A stretch of DNA of 64,000 nucleotides from Parasedimentitalea denitrificans (GTDB taxonomy: Bacteria > Pseudomonadota > Alphaproteobacteria > Rhodobacterales > Rhodobacteraceae), in the NCBI RefSeq assembly GCF_011813015.1, contig NZ_QHLQ01000004.1, positions 1 through 64,000 of the forward strand, given 5' to 3'. This document shows positions 50,266 through 60,035 of the stretch, piece by piece; within the stretch, counting starts at the first letter, position 1; the number at the start of each line of letters is the position of its first letter. The translations under genes and the position numbers were made by a program. The notes beneath the pieces are model-generated. The model was not told the origin of the DNA. It ran no database searches and worked only from the letters and a program-made list of their open reading frames with translations.

Positions 50266-52068
50266 ATGATAGACATTGCTTTCCCTAGTTGGCCCGACGT
50301 CGCCCCCAAACTCATTTCAGTTGCCGCCGGACGCGCGTTTGCAGATACGGTCATTCGCCAAGGCAAATGGGTGAACGTCCATACCCGTGAAATTCTCCCT
50401 GATCATGACATTGCCATTGTTGCCGGGCGTATCGCATATGTTGGCCCCGACGCATCCTATTGCACCGGCCCCGAAACCGAAGTGATCGAAGCGAACGGTC
50501 GTTTCATGATTCCCGGACTGTGTGACGCCCACATGCATATTGAATCCGGCATGCTGACACCGGCGGAATTTGCCCGTGCTGTGATCCCGCATGGCACCAC
50601 CAGCATGTTCACCGATCCGCATGAAATTGCCAATGTGCTGGGCTTGGATGGTGTGCGATACATGCATGACGAGGCGCTGATGCAGCCCGTCAACATCTTT
50701 ACCCAGATGCCATCCTGCGCGCCATCCGCGCCGGGGTTGGAGACAACGGGCTACGAGATTTCACCCGAAGACGTGGCCGAAGCGATGAGTTGGCCCGGTA
50801 TCATTGGCCTTGGGGAAATGATGAATTTCCCCGGTGTCGCCAACGCCGACCCCAAGATGCTGGCCGAGATCGCCGCCACCCAGCGGGCCGGGAAGACTGT
50901 CGGCGGGCACTATGCCTCGCCCGATCTTGGTCCTGATTTCGCGGCCTATGTGGCCGGCGGGCCGGCTGATGATCACGAAGGCACCTGTGAGGCCGATGCC
51001 ATTGCGCGGGTTCGTCAAGGGATGCGATCGATGATGCGGCTGGGATCCGCGTGGTACGACGTGGAAACCCAGATCACGGCAGTGACAGAAAAAGGGCTGG
51101 ATCCACGCAGTTTCATCCTGTGCACCGATGATTGCCACTCTGGCACTTTGGTCAATGACGGGCATATGAACCGGGTTGTGCGTCACGCTATTGCCTGTGG
51201 ATGTAATCCGGTGGTGGCACTGCAGATGGCGACCATCAATACGGCAACCCATTTCGGTCTGGAACGCGATATTGGCTCTATCACTCCGGGCCGTCGTGCG
51301 GATGTGATCCTGACATCGGACCTGACGGAGCTGCCAATTGAAACCGTGATCGCACGGGGGCAGATTGTTGCAGAATCAGGCTCTATTAAGGTGGATTGTC
51401 CACATCTTGATTGGCCCGATAGCGCCCGTGGTACCGTACATCTGGGCCATGAACTGATCGCCAAAGACTTTGAAGTCGCCGCTCCCGAGGGTGCCAACGG
51501 TGTGACGGTCAATGTCATTGGTATGGTCGAAAACCAGGCCCCAACCAAGGCGCTAAAGGCTGACCTGCCGGTACGTGACGGTCTAGTCGAAGGCGAAGGC
51601 GACACAATGCAGATAGCGTTGGTGGAACGACACCAGGCGACCGGCGGCGTTACCAATGCCTTTGTCTCGGGCTTTGGCTATAAGGGCAAAATGGCGATGG
51701 CCTCAACCGTGGCGCATGACAGTCACCACATGATCGTTGTTGGCACCGACCGGGATCAGATGGCGCTGGCCGCCAACCGCCTGGCCGAAGTTGGCGGCGG
51801 TGTCACCTTGTTCCGCGATGGCAAAGAGCTGGCATTGGTGGAACTGCCAATTGCCGGTCTGATGTCAGACCAACCCGCCACCGAGGTCGCCGCCAAAGCG
51901 CAGGCCTTGGGAGAGGCAATGCAGGCCTGTGGGTGTTCTCTGAACAATGCTTATATGCAGCATTCACTGTTGGCCCTAGTGGTCATTCCCGAGCTGCGGA
52001 TTTCCGACCTTGGCCTAGTTGACGTGCGCACATTCAAGAAAATTCCAGTGATCGAGTCCATTTCATGA
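50266..52068 (+). CDS. ade: Adenine deaminase
   Basis: A 600-residue amidohydrolase-superfamily enzyme that deaminates adenine to hypoxanthine. The metal ligands are seen in GLCDAHMHIESGMLTP, a glutamate in GLGEMMNFPGV, and the histidine and aspartate in GGHYAS and CTDDCHSGTLVNDGHMN. The C-terminal domain (AGLMSDQPATEVAAKAQAL) is that of Ade rather than of adenosine deaminase. It overlaps the amn start by four bases. The 267 bases upstream (49999-50265) are the divergent promoter region shared with the kinase fusion gene; TTGACA at 50185-50190 is a possible -35 box without a clear -10 partner. Confidence 0.95.
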   Translation: MIDIAFPSWPDVAPKLISVAAGRAFADTVIRQGKWVNVHTREILPDHDIAIVAGRIAYVGPDASYCTGPETEVIEANGRFMIPGLCDAHMHIESGMLTPAEFARAVIPHGTTSMFTDPHEIANVLGLDGVRYMHDEALMQPVNIFTQMPSCAPSAPGLETTGYEISPEDVAEAMSWPGIIGLGEMMNFPGVANADPKMLAEIAATQRAGKTVGGHYASPDLGPDFAAYVAGGPADDHEGTCEADAIARVRQGMRSMMRLGSAWYDVETQITAVTEKGLDPRSFILCTDDCHSGTLVNDGHMNRVVRHAIACGCNPVVALQMATINTATHFGLERDIGSITPGRRADVILTSDLTELPIETVIARGQIVAESGSIKVDCPHLDWPDSARGTVHLGHELIAKDFEVAAPEGANGVTVNVIGMVENQAPTKALKADLPVRDGLVEGEGDTMQIALVERHQATGGVTNAFVSGFGYKGKMAMASTVAHDSHHMIVVGTDRDQMALAANRLAEVGGGVTLFRDGKELALVELPIAGLMSDQPATEVAAKAQALGEAMQACGCSLNNAYMQHSLLALVVIPELRISDLGLVDVRTFKKIPVIESIS

Positions 52069-53531
52069 TTTCAATATCTCTACCCAAACACCCCGAATCC
52101 GAAACCTTTACCGACGCAGCCGCTGCAGTCGAACGGTTGCAATTATTGTACCAACAGGCCACCGATTTTCTGTGCGAAGGCTTTACCAAAGCCATGGGCG
52201 ACGGCACGACAGGTAGCCATCGTATCCGTGCCTTCTATCCGGAAATCCGTGTTACCACCGCTAGCTTTGCCCAAGTCGATAGTCGTCTTAGTTTTGGCCA
52301 TGTGGCAAACCCTGGCGAATATGCCACCACGGTGACCCGCCCGGACCTGTTCGAGCACTATTTGACTGAGCAAATTGCCCTGTTGATCCGAAATTATGGC
52401 CAGCCCGTCACTATCGGCGTTTCAGACACCCCGATGCCAGTTCATTTTGCCGTTGCCGCCCGTCCTGGCCTGACGATCCCACATGAAGGTGCTGCTGGTT
52501 TCACCCTGCGCGATATATTTGATGTGCCGGATCTGGCCACAACCAACGACGATATCGTCAATGGCACCCATACTCCGGCCAATGGAACCGGTCCGCTGGC
52601 CCTGTTCACCGCCCAGCGCATTGACTATTCGCTGGCACGGTTAGCACATTATACCGCAACCGATCCTCGGCACTTCCAGAACCATGTGCTGTTCACCAAC
52701 TACCAGTTCTATGTTGCCGAGTTTGAGGCCTACGCACGGGCGCAACTGGCGGACCCAGACTCGGGCTACACCAGTTTCGTCAGCACCGGAGACCATGAGA
52801 TCACGTCTGCGGACACCGAGATCCCCGAGACTGCCAAGCAGCCACAAATGCCCACCTACCACCTAAAGCGTGAAGACGGCGGCGGCATAACTTTGGTCAA
52901 CATCGGCGTAGGTCCGTCAAATGCCAAAACCGCGACCGACCATATCGCTGTCTTGCGCCCACATGCCTGGCTGATGGTTGGCCATTGTGCCGGGTTGCGC
53001 AACACGCAGGCCTTAGGCGATTTTGTGCTGGCCCATGCCTATCTGCGCGAGGATCACGTGCTAGATGACGACCTGCCAGTTTGGACCCCAATCCCTGCTC
53101 TTGCAGAGATTCAGATCGCGCTGGAACAGGCGGTCGAGGACGTGACCGAACTAGAAGGATATGACCTAAAGCGGATCATGCGGACTGGTACCGTCGCCAC
53201 CATCGATAACCGCAACTGGGAACTGCGCGATCAGTCCGGTCCGGTTCAGCGTCTTAGCCAATCTCGTGCGGTTGCACTGGACATGGAAAGCGCAACAATC
53301 GCTGCCAATGGGTATCGGTTCCGCGTTCCATACGGAACATTGCTATGCGTTTCTGACAAGCCCCTACACGGCGAATTAAAGCTGCCGGGAATGGCATCCG
53401 ACTTTTACCGAACCCAAGTTGCACGCCATTTAATGATCGGTATACGCGCAATGGAGGGCCTTCGCGGCATGCCTTTGGAGAGGTTGCACAGTCGAAAACT
53501 GCGCTCTTTCGACGAAACGGCCTTCCTATAG
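52065..53531 (+). CDS. amn: AMP nucleosidase
   Basis: A 488-residue enzyme that splits AMP into adenine and ribose 5-phosphate. The N-terminal AMP-nucleosidase domain (about 1-170) reads FLCEGFTKAMGDGTTGSHRI. The C-terminal nucleoside-phosphorylase-like domain has VNIGVGPSNAKTATDHIAVL, WLMVGHCAGLRNTQALGD and the catalytic-end block AVALDMESATIAANGYRFRV. Coupled to ade (ATGA overlap), it would feed adenine straight to the deaminase. Usual family length. Confidence 0.94.
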   Translation: MISISLPKHPESETFTDAAAAVERLQLLYQQATDFLCEGFTKAMGDGTTGSHRIRAFYPEIRVTTASFAQVDSRLSFGHVANPGEYATTVTRPDLFEHYLTEQIALLIRNYGQPVTIGVSDTPMPVHFAVAARPGLTIPHEGAAGFTLRDIFDVPDLATTNDDIVNGTHTPANGTGPLALFTAQRIDYSLARLAHYTATDPRHFQNHVLFTNYQFYVAEFEAYARAQLADPDSGYTSFVSTGDHEITSADTEIPETAKQPQMPTYHLKREDGGGITLVNIGVGPSNAKTATDHIAVLRPHAWLMVGHCAGLRNTQALGDFVLAHAYLREDHVLDDDLPVWTPIPALAEIQIALEQAVEDVTELEGYDLKRIMRTGTVATIDNRNWELRDQSGPVQRLSQSRAVALDMESATIAANGYRFRVPYGTLLCVSDKPLHGELKLPGMASDFYRTQVARHLMIGIRAMEGLRGMPLERLHSRKLRSFDETAFL

Positions 53532-53671
53532 GGGCATTTTCTGCGTATTTCATCGGAAAATCTCTGGTTTTCCCCATATTTCGTTACACCAATCGTTGTG
53601 TTAACCCACAACATAACGCTAAGATTACGCGATGAGGCCCCACAATACGGGCAGACGTAAGGAGACAAAGA

Positions 53672-53959
53672 ATGTCCAAACCAATGACAAAAACCCAGCT
53701 CGTTGCCGCTCTGGCCGAGGACATGGGTAGCGATAAAAAAGCCGCTGGCGCAGCTCTGGAAGCCGTTTGTGATCTGATCACCCGCGAAGTGTCCGGTGGC
53801 GGTGCTGTTACTTTGCCCGGCGTTGGCAAAATCTATTGCCGTGAGCGTCCTGAGCGCGAAGTGCGCAACCCTGCGACAGGCGAAAAGTTCATGAAAGAAG
53901 CCGACAAGGTAGTCAAAATGACTATCGCCAAAGCGCTGAAAGACAGCGTCAACGGCTAA
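53672..53959 (+). CDS. hup: HU-family nucleoid DNA-binding protein
   Basis: A 95-residue histone-like protein. The helical N-terminus (TKTQLVAALAEDMGSDKKAA) is followed by the beta-arm region: VTLPGVGKIYCRERPEREVRNPATGEKF has the P-G-x-G and R-N-P-x-T-G-E signatures of HU. It compacts and bends DNA. The start at 53672 has AAGGAG (53660-53665). GTTGTG-TTAACC-CACAAC (53595-53612) is an inverted repeat in its upstream region and may be part of its regulation. A strong terminator follows. Confidence 0.93.
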   Translation: MSKPMTKTQLVAALAEDMGSDKKAAGAALEAVCDLITREVSGGGAVTLPGVGKIYCRERPEREVRNPATGEKFMKEADKVVKMTIAKALKDSVNG

Positions 53960-53983
53960 GCTTGAATTTACTTCGAGTTTCAG

Positions 53984-54014
53984 AAAGGGTCGCCCCAATG
54001 GGCGGCCCTTTTTC
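53984..54014 (+). terminator. Rho-independent terminator of the HU gene
   Basis: AAAGGGTCGCCC and GGGCGGCCCTTT form a stem with one internal mismatch and a short loop (CAAT region), followed by TTTTCTT. It closes the HU transcript before the LysE gene. Confidence 0.8.
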
Positions 54015-54043
54015 TTGGGCGTCCCGACAAAGGATAAAACCGA

Positions 54044-54667
54044 ATGGATGGTGTGAATTTATCGCTAATCATGGCCGCCGGATTGCTGGCCTGCCTCAGC
54101 CCCGGCCCAGCAACGCTGACTATTGCCGGAACCGCTATGCAACGCGGACGCAAGGCTGGGCTGATAGTGGCTGCAGGTGTCTCGACCGGTTCGTTGATCT
54201 GGTCCGTGGCCGCGGCCTTTGGTCTGGGGGCGATCATGCTTGCCAATGCCTGGATGTTCGAAGTGGTCCGATATTTTGGCGCAGCTTATCTGATGTATCT
54301 GGCGGTACGTTCAGCACGGTCTGCCCTGACCCCTGGTGCTCCTAAATTGCACAGCTCAGCCGCCAAATCACTGAAGTCGATCTATGCCAAGGGGCTTGCC
54401 CTGCATCTGACCAACCCTAAGGCCGTTTTGTTCTTTGGCTCGATCTATGCGATTGCTATTCCACCCGGCACCGAACCTGCGGTTCTGCTGACAGTGATCA
54501 CGGTCATCGCAGTACAAAGCACGCTAGTCTTCCACGGATATGCTTTGTTGTTCTCAAGCGCTGCGGCAGTGCGGGTCTATCAACGGCTGCGGCGAACATT
54601 TGAAACGCTCTTTGCCGCTGCATTTGCTACTGCCAGCTGGCAAATTCTCACGGCACGGTTGGGCTGA
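54044..54667 (+). CDS. LysE/RhtB-family exporter
   Basis: A 207-residue inner-membrane protein with about six hydrophobic segments. The signature LACLSPGPATLTIAGTAMQRG matches LysE proteins, and LHLTNPKAVLFFGSIYAIAI is the second conserved block. It is the second LysE-family gene in the window and is followed five bases later by a DMT transporter gene, so the two are probably an operon of small-molecule exporters. Substrate unknown. Confidence 0.9.
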   Translation: MDGVNLSLIMAAGLLACLSPGPATLTIAGTAMQRGRKAGLIVAAGVSTGSLIWSVAAAFGLGAIMLANAWMFEVVRYFGAAYLMYLAVRSARSALTPGAPKLHSSAAKSLKSIYAKGLALHLTNPKAVLFFGSIYAIAIPPGTEPAVLLTVITVIAVQSTLVFHGYALLFSSAAAVRVYQRLRRTFETLFAAAFATASWQILTARLG

Positions 54668-54672
54668 TCACA

Positions 54673-55566
54673 ATGGATGCACGCGCTATTGCCATGGGGA
54701 TTGCCTTTGCCCTGATGTGGTCTTCGGCTTTTACCTCGGCACGGATCATCGTCACGGATGCCTCGCCATTGTTCTCACTGGCGCTGCGGTTTGTGGTGTC
54801 CGGTTTGATTGGCGTCGGCATTGCCCTTGCCATGGGTCAGACTTGGAAACTCAGCCGAAATCAGTGGCGCGCCACTATCATTTTTGGTGTTTGCCAGAAC
54901 GCGCTGTATCTGGGGCTCAACTTTGTTGCGATGCAGACTGTTCAAGCCTCGCTTGCCGCTATTATCGCCGCAACTATGCCCTTGCTGGTGGCACTGTCGT
55001 CTTGGCTGCTGTTCAAGGAACGGCTAAAGCCACTCGGCATCGCTGGACTAATGGCAGGTGTTGTAGGTGTGGGCCTGATCATGGGAACCCGCATTAGCGA
55101 GGGAGTAGACCTATACGGTGTGGCATTGTGTGTGATTGGCGTTATTGCCCTGACAGTGGCGACTCTGGCCCTACGCGGAGCCACATCGGGTGGTAATTTC
55201 ATGATGGTGGTGGGCCTGCAAATGCTTGTTGGTTCCTCCATACTGCTTGTCGCGGCGGTGTTGTTCGAGGACATCTATGTCAATCCAACCCTGCCTTTGG
55301 CGCTGGCATTTGCCTATACCACGTTATTTCCCGGCCTTATTGCCACCTTTATCTGGGTGCTATTGCTGAACCGCATCGGCCCACTGCGTGCCGCGACGTT
55401 CCATTTTCTCAACCCGGTGTTCGGCGTTGCCGTTGCCTCGGTTCTTCTGGGGGAACGTCTTGGACCGATGGATATGGTCGGAGTGCTGATTGTGACGCTT
55501 GGTATTCTTGCCGTGCAGCTATCGCGACAACCACCACGAGCCGAAAAAGCTGCTGTTGCAGAATGA
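54673..55566 (+). CDS. DMT-family (EamA) transporter
   Basis: A 297-residue inner-membrane protein of ten predicted helices in two EamA repeats (segments FALMWSSAFTSARIIV, AIIAATMPLLVALSSWLLF and FHFLNPVFGVAVASVLLGE). It is the YedA/PagO-like form rather than the RhaT-like form at 36373. It follows the LysE-type exporter gene closely. The substrate is not visible from sequence. Confidence 0.9.
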   Translation: MDARAIAMGIAFALMWSSAFTSARIIVTDASPLFSLALRFVVSGLIGVGIALAMGQTWKLSRNQWRATIIFGVCQNALYLGLNFVAMQTVQASLAAIIAATMPLLVALSSWLLFKERLKPLGIAGLMAGVVGVGLIMGTRISEGVDLYGVALCVIGVIALTVATLALRGATSGGNFMMVVGLQMLVGSSILLVAAVLFEDIYVNPTLPLALAFAYTTLFPGLIATFIWVLLLNRIGPLRAATFHFLNPVFGVAVASVLLGERLGPMDMVGVLIVTLGILAVQLSRQPPRAEKAAVAE

Positions 55567-55636
55567 TTTGACCACAAATGCAAGTGCAGTTGCGGGATTC
55601 CTGCAGTAGAATCACAGCCAGTAGAAGGAAGTGACC

Positions 55637-56200
55637 ATGTCTGAGAAATTGAATCAGGTCCTGCAAGCCATCGACACAGCCAATGCAGCAGACCCCAAGC
55701 GTGAAGACGGCCAGCCGGAATCACAGCTCTATGGTAAACGGATGAGCGAAGAACTGGCCCGCCTGTTCCCTGATGCAAGCGAACCGCTGCAGATCGCCGC
55801 CCGTGGTCAACACGTCGAGCGGTGGAAGCTGAAGCGCAACACCTACCCAGAAGGTCGAGTGGGATATCTGACCTGGCGCAAGGATCAGGCCCGGCATCAT
55901 GCCGATGTGGTCGCCACCCTGATGCAAGACGCCGGATACGCCGCATCGGACATCGAAACCGCCGGTCAGATGCTGCGCAAGGAGGGCCTGAAGCGCGACG
56001 CCGGTGTGCAGGCATTTGAAGATGTGATCTGCTTTGTCTTTCTCAAATGGTATTTCGCTCCATTTGCGGCCAAGCACTCTGCGGAAAAGATCCAAAGCAT
56101 CGTAGAGAAAACTGCGCGCAAGATGTCCCCCGAAGGCCGTGCAAGAGTGCTGCAAGAGTTCGACCTACCGGCAGATCTGGCTGCTGCATTTGCCAGCTAA
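55637..56200 (+). CDS. DUF4202-family protein
   Basis: A 187-residue cytoplasmic protein of the DUF4202 family, whose function I cannot name. Visible features are an acidic helical N-terminus, the conserved stretch LQIAARGQHVERWKLKRNTY with VGYLTWRKDQARHHADVV (two histidine-rich helices, which recall metal-dependent phosphohydrolase-like HD folds but without a clear HD pair) and VQAFEDVICFVFLKWYF. The ATG at 55637 with AAGGAAG upstream is preferred over the GTG at 55631. It stands alone between a transporter pair and msrB; a 180-base gap follows. Confidence 0.78.
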   Translation: MSEKLNQVLQAIDTANAADPKREDGQPESQLYGKRMSEELARLFPDASEPLQIAARGQHVERWKLKRNTYPEGRVGYLTWRKDQARHHADVVATLMQDAGYAASDIETAGQMLRKEGLKRDAGVQAFEDVICFVFLKWYFAPFAAKHSAEKIQSIVEKTARKMSPEGRARVLQEFDLPADLAAAFAS

Positions 56201-56380
56201 CTCTCCCGCCCGTCGTCAGGATCTGGCAATCCCTTCTCCCGTTGGGCATGGTCACGCCTTTGGCGTGGTTGCACCGCCCGACTTGGAAGCTGCACGATAG
56301 CGCGAGTGGGTTGAAACAATCCTTTTCATGTTCAGTACATCTCCCCATCTGCTGGGGGACACAAATTGCCGGAGGCTCAA

Positions 56381-56830
56381 ATGACCAAGTACCATAAAGA
56401 CCCGGACGCTATCGCCGCCCTTTCCCCCGAGGAATACCATGTAACGCAGAATGCAGGTACCGAACGACCGGGTACAGGTCCGTTGCTGGGGAACAAAGAA
56501 CCGGGGCTATATGTGGACATTGTCTCGGGCGAACCATTATTTGCCTCATCTGACAAATACGAATCGGGATGCGGCTGGCCCAGCTTTACCAAACCAATTG
56601 AACCGGAATTTATGCAGGAATTGCAGGATCAAACACTGGGCATGGTCCGTACCGAAGTGCGATCTACCCATGGCGACAGCCACCTTGGGCACGTCTTTCC
56701 TGACGGACCAGCCGACCGCGGTGGCCTGCGGTACTGCATCAACTCGGCCTCGCTACGGTTTATCCACCGTGATGACATGGCGGCTGAAGGTTATGAGAAA
56801 TATATTGACCAAGTGGAGGACCTAACATGA
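56381..56830 (+). CDS. msrB: Peptide-methionine (R)-S-oxide reductase MsrB
   Basis: A 149-residue repair enzyme for methionine-R-sulfoxide in proteins. It has [20 protein letters not shown], the GCGWPSF motif with a resolving cysteine and the catalytic cysteine in [12 protein letters not shown]. The two CxxC pairs that bind structural zinc in many MsrB proteins are absent, so this is the zinc-free type. The ATG at 56381 has GGAGG; the frame opens at a TTG at 56366. It overlaps msrA by four bases. Confidence 0.94.
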   Translation: MTKYHKDPDAIAALSPEEYHVTQNAGTERPGTGPLLGNKEPGLYVDIVSGEPLFASSDKYESGCGWPSFTKPIEPEFMQELQDQTLGMVRTEVRSTHGDSHLGHVFPDGPADRGGLRYCINSASLRFIHRDDMAAEGYEKYIDQVEDLT

Positions 56831-57342
56831 GCAGCACAGAACGCGCAGTTTTAGCCGGAGGCTGTTTCTGGGGCATGCAGGATCTAATTCGCAAGCGCCC
56901 CGGCGTGATCAGCACTCGCGTTGGATATACTGGTGGCGACGTAGAGAACGCGACCTATCGCAACCATGGCACCCATGCAGAGGGGATTGAGATTATCTTT
57001 GACCCTTCGGTGACATCGTTCCGCGAGATGTTGGCGTTTTTCTTTCAGATCCACGATCCAACCACCGAAAACCGTCAGGGCAACGACATGGGGATGAGCT
57101 ATCGCTCGGCGATTTATTTCACCAATGACGAACAGAAAGCTGTGGCAGAGGATACCATTGCAGATGTCGATGCCTCGGGCTTGTGGCCGGGGAAAGTTGT
57201 CACTGAACTGGAACCGGTGAGTGATTTCTGGGAAGCTGAGCCTGAACATCAGGATTACCTGCAAAACCGGCCTGACGGGTACACTTGTCATTTTGCCCGT
57301 CCGGACTGGGTACTGCCAAAACGCGCGACCGCTTCCACCTAA
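56827..57342 (+). CDS. msrA: Peptide-methionine (S)-S-oxide reductase MsrA
   Basis: A 171-residue enzyme for methionine-S-sulfoxide. The active-site motif is [18 protein letters not shown], where GCFWG is normal and the residues usually following (E in GCFWGxE) are replaced by MQD. The [21 protein letters not shown] block and the [20 protein letters not shown] block are typical. It is coupled to msrB, so both sulfoxide epimers are repaired from one transcript. It is convergent with queG, eight bases away. Confidence 0.93.
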   Translation: MSSTERAVLAGGCFWGMQDLIRKRPGVISTRVGYTGGDVENATYRNHGTHAEGIEIIFDPSVTSFREMLAFFFQIHDPTTENRQGNDMGMSYRSAIYFTNDEQKAVAEDTIADVDASGLWPGKVVTELEPVSDFWEAEPEHQDYLQNRPDGYTCHFARPDWVLPKRATAST

Positions 57343-57350
57343 AGGTGACG

Positions 57351-58397
57351 CTATGCCAACTGCTGTGCCGCCCAGCGCGCGGCATCAGCAACGGTTACGT
57401 CAGGATCATCGGACAAGGCCTGCGCCACGGGGCGCAGGCTGATATCCTGCGAGTTACCAATTGCGTACAACACATTTCGTACAAAACGATCACGACCAAT
57501 TCGCTTTATGGGTGACCCCGAAAACATCGCCCGAAACCCGGCGTCATCCAGCACGGCCAGTTCGGCCAGTTTCGGGGCCTTCAATTCATCGCGCGCAGCA
57601 TAACGCATATCACTCGCTGCGACGGCAAACTTGTTCCACGGACAGGCCGCCAAACAATCATCGCAGCCGTAAATACGGTTGCCCAACATTGCGCGCAGCT
57701 CTTCATCAACCGGCCCTTTGTATTCAATTGACAGGTAGGAAATGCAGCGCCGTGCGTCGAGCTGATACGGTGCGACAAACGCATCCGTCGGACAGGCATC
57801 CAGACAAGACCGACAAGATCCGCATCGATCAGGTTCAGCCGCGTCCACCGGCAACTCCAGAGTGGTGAAAACAGACCCTATAAAGGCCCAATTGCCCCAA
57901 TCGCGGCTCACCAAATTGCTATGCTTACCTTGCCACCCTAGCCCTGCAGCCTGGCCCAGCGCCTTTTCCGGCACCGGCGCTGTGTCGACAAACACCTTGA
58001 CCTCAGGCTCCTCACCCTGCGCCTTGGCGACATCAATCAACCAGCGGGCCAGTCGTTTCAGCCTCTTTTTGACTAGATCATGATAGTCCTTGTTCTGCGC
58101 ATAAACCGAAATCGCGCCACGGTCGCGGTGCTGCAAAATCTCGGTTGGGTCATGCTCGGGCGCATAGCTTTCTGCCAGCATGATCACCGATCGCGCCTCT
58201 GGCCACAGCAGTGCCGGGTCGCCGCGCCAATGGGTGCGTTCTGCCATCCAGCCCATCTGCCCGTGATACTCAGCATCAATAAAGGCCGCCAATCGCCCTG
58301 GCACCTCAGGCACATCCCATGGGCGACAAACCCGGCACGAGACAAACCCCTCTTCCAGGGCCCGCTTTACCAGATCATCCTTGATTGATGAGTCCAT
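57351..58397 (-). CDS. queG: Epoxyqueuosine reductase
   Basis: A 348-residue cytoplasmic iron-sulfur, cobalamin-dependent enzyme that makes queuosine from epoxyqueuosine in tRNA. The two [4Fe-4S] motifs are visible: [17 protein letters not shown] and [16 protein letters not shown]. The N-terminal segment ([20 protein letters not shown]) and [21 protein letters not shown] are those of QueG. A HEAT-like C-terminal end ([16 protein letters not shown]) is present. Usual length. It is convergent with msrA; a GST gene lies upstream on the same strand, 76 bases away. Confidence 0.94.
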   Translation of the reverse strand: MDSSIKDDLVKRALEEGFVSCRVCRPWDVPEVPGRLAAFIDAEYHGQMGWMAERTHWRGDPALLWPEARSVIMLAESYAPEHDPTEILQHRDRGAISVYAQNKDYHDLVKKRLKRLARWLIDVAKAQGEEPEVKVFVDTAPVPEKALGQAAGLGWQGKHSNLVSRDWGNWAFIGSVFTTLELPVDAAEPDRCGSCRSCLDACPTDAFVAPYQLDARRCISYLSIEYKGPVDEELRAMLGNRIYGCDDCLAACPWNKFAVAASDMRYAARDELKAPKLAELAVLDDAGFRAMFSGSPIKRIGRDRFVRNVLYAIGNSQDISLRPVAQALSDDPDVTVADAARWAAQQLA

Positions 58398-58412
58398 GCT
58401 TCTTCTTGTCCC

Positions 58413-58460
58413 AAATATCTTCGGGGGGAGCCGTCAAGCGGTGGGGGCAGACAGCCCCCA
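58413..58460 (+). repeat. G-rich palindromic intergenic element (copy 2)
   Basis: AAATATCTTCGGGGGGAGCC, a small GC palindrome (CCGTCAAGCGG) and TGGGGGCAGACAGCCCCCA lie between the queG start and the upstream GST stop. The pattern resembles 24471-24511: AT-rich lead, G5-6 run, short palindrome, second G5 run. The last part, GGGGGCAGACAGCCCCC, is itself a hairpin and could end the GST transcript on the minus strand. Confidence 0.45.
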
Positions 58461-58473
58461 GCTACAGTGACGA

Positions 58474-59139
58474 TCAGAAATCCAAATCGGCGTAATGCGG
58501 CGGTGGGCGGAAACCTGATACCTGATCCGCCAGAATAGACCGGAACGCGGGACGGGATTTGATCTTGGCATACCAGTCTTTGACCACTGCCGACCGGTTC
58601 CAATCCACATCCGAGATGTAGTCTAGGCACGACAAATGCGCAGCGGCGGCAAAATCTGCCAAGGTCATCACATCCCCTGCCAGCCAGCGCCGCTGATCCA
58701 ATAACCAAGCCATATAATCCAAGTGGTACTTGATGGCCTTGGCACCATCCTTGACATTACGACTGTCTGGATAGCCCTGACCTGTGATTTTTTTATTCAC
58801 CCGCTCATACAAAAGCTTCGACGTTACATCGTGGTGAAACTTGTCATCAAACCAAGACACCAACCGACGAACCTCATAGCGCGCATCAGGGTCTTTTGGC
58901 ATCAGAGGAGGCTCAGGCCGGGTTTCTTCCAGATATTCACAGATCGCCGCGCTTTCGGACATCGTTTTACCGTCCAACCGAACCACAGGTACCTTGCCAG
59001 CAGGATTACGGCGCATGAAATCTGGGTCTGCCTCCCAATAGCGTTCTTCGACCAGATCTACCTCGATCTTCTTTTCCGCCAAGGAAAGGCGGACTTTACG
59101 GCAAAACGGAGAGAGCGGTACGTGGTGCAAACGGGCCAT
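58474..59139 (-). CDS. Glutathione S-transferase family protein
   Basis: A 221-residue GST. The N-terminal thioredoxin-like domain begins MARLHHVPLSPFCRKVRLSL, with the S-P-F-C-x-K arrangement placing a cysteine near the active site, and has GKVPVVRLDGKTMSESAAI. The C-terminal helical domain includes LAGDVMTLADFAAAAHLSCL. The frame opens at 59184; the ATG at 59139 gives the normal family start. It lies downstream of mtgA on the same strand with a 66-base gap. Substrate unknown; the second GST of the window is at 27503. Confidence 0.88.
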   Translation of the reverse strand: MARLHHVPLSPFCRKVRLSLAEKKIEVDLVEERYWEADPDFMRRNPAGKVPVVRLDGKTMSESAAICEYLEETRPEPPLMPKDPDARYEVRRLVSWFDDKFHHDVTSKLLYERVNKKITGQGYPDSRNVKDGAKAIKYHLDYMAWLLDQRRWLAGDVMTLADFAAAAHLSCLDYISDVDWNRSAVVKDWYAKIKSRPAFRSILADQVSGFRPPPHYADLDF

Positions 59140-59205
59140 AGGTGTCAGATGCGTCCTGAAACAAAAAAAGGTGCAGTTCAGCAATGCCCCGCGCCGACAG
59201 GAAAT

Positions 59206-59916
59206 TCAATCCTCGAAACACCCAGCGCGTCCATCTGCGCGGATGGTGGCCGCTCCGTCTGCAATAAGAAGCGCTCTCTCTGTCAGTTTTGGGCTGGGGT
59301 CCTTTGCAGATCGAGTTTTAGGGGCGGGCAAGACTGCCGCCAACAAGGACGCCTGTTCGGCGTTCAGCTGATCCGGCGGCACATCAAAGTACTTCCGTGC
59401 TGCGGCTTTCACACCAAAAACACCTTCGCCCATCTCGGCTACATTCAAATAGACTTCCAGAATTCGCTGTTTGCTCCAGACCGCCTCAACCGCTGGTGTG
59501 ATCAGGGTTTCCAGCGCCTTGCGTAGCCAGCTACGGTCTTGCCACAGGAACACGTTCTTCACCACCTGCTGTGAAATGGTGGACCCGCCGCGTTTAGCGC
59601 CTTCGTCCAGCACCGCACGAACGGCGCGGACATCAATGCCCCAGTGCTGGCAAAATCTGGCATCCTCAGCTGCTACAGCGGTCCGCGCCATGACCGGAGC
59701 AATATCCTCAAACGCCACCCACTCCTGCTCAACACGACCTAACCGGCTGCCCTCGGTCCACATGGTATGGGTTGTAGGTGGATTCACGATCGAAAACAAA
59801 AGAATGAAAAACCCAATCAGCGCGGCAAACCCTAGGGTCAGGCGCAACAGCCAGCGCCGTATCCAACGCTTGAAACCACCCTTGGCTTTGCTCTTAGATT
59901 TTTTCTTTTTTGCCAT
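59206..59916 (-). CDS. mtgA: Monofunctional peptidoglycan transglycosylase
   Basis: A 236-residue membrane-anchored glycosyltransferase (GT51) that polymerises lipid II. A very basic N-terminus (MAKKKKSKSKAKGGFKRW) precedes one membrane anchor (about 25-47). The catalytic domain shows AAEDARFCQHWGID (EDxxFxxHxG type glutamate), GGSTISQQVVKNVFLWQDRS and EVYLNVAEMGEGVFGVKAAA. Length fits MtgA. The ATG at 59916 has GAGG just upstream; 59934 is rejected. Confidence 0.94.
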   Translation of the reverse strand: MAKKKKSKSKAKGGFKRWIRRWLLRLTLGFAALIGFFILLFSIVNPPTTHTMWTEGSRLGRVEQEWVAFEDIAPVMARTAVAAEDARFCQHWGIDVRAVRAVLDEGAKRGGSTISQQVVKNVFLWQDRSWLRKALETLITPAVEAVWSKQRILEVYLNVAEMGEGVFGVKAAARKYFDVPPDQLNAEQASLLAAVLPAPKTRSAKDPSPKLTERALLIADGAATIRADGRAGCFED

Positions 59917-60035
59917 ACTGCCTCTATAGGGCACCGGTTGAGAGGCTCAAACCGGAAATTCACGCCTCGCGGATGAAACAAACATGGTCCTTTGTCAGCT
60001 GCGCCCTAGGTGAAGCCAATCTAGGAGGATTGTCC

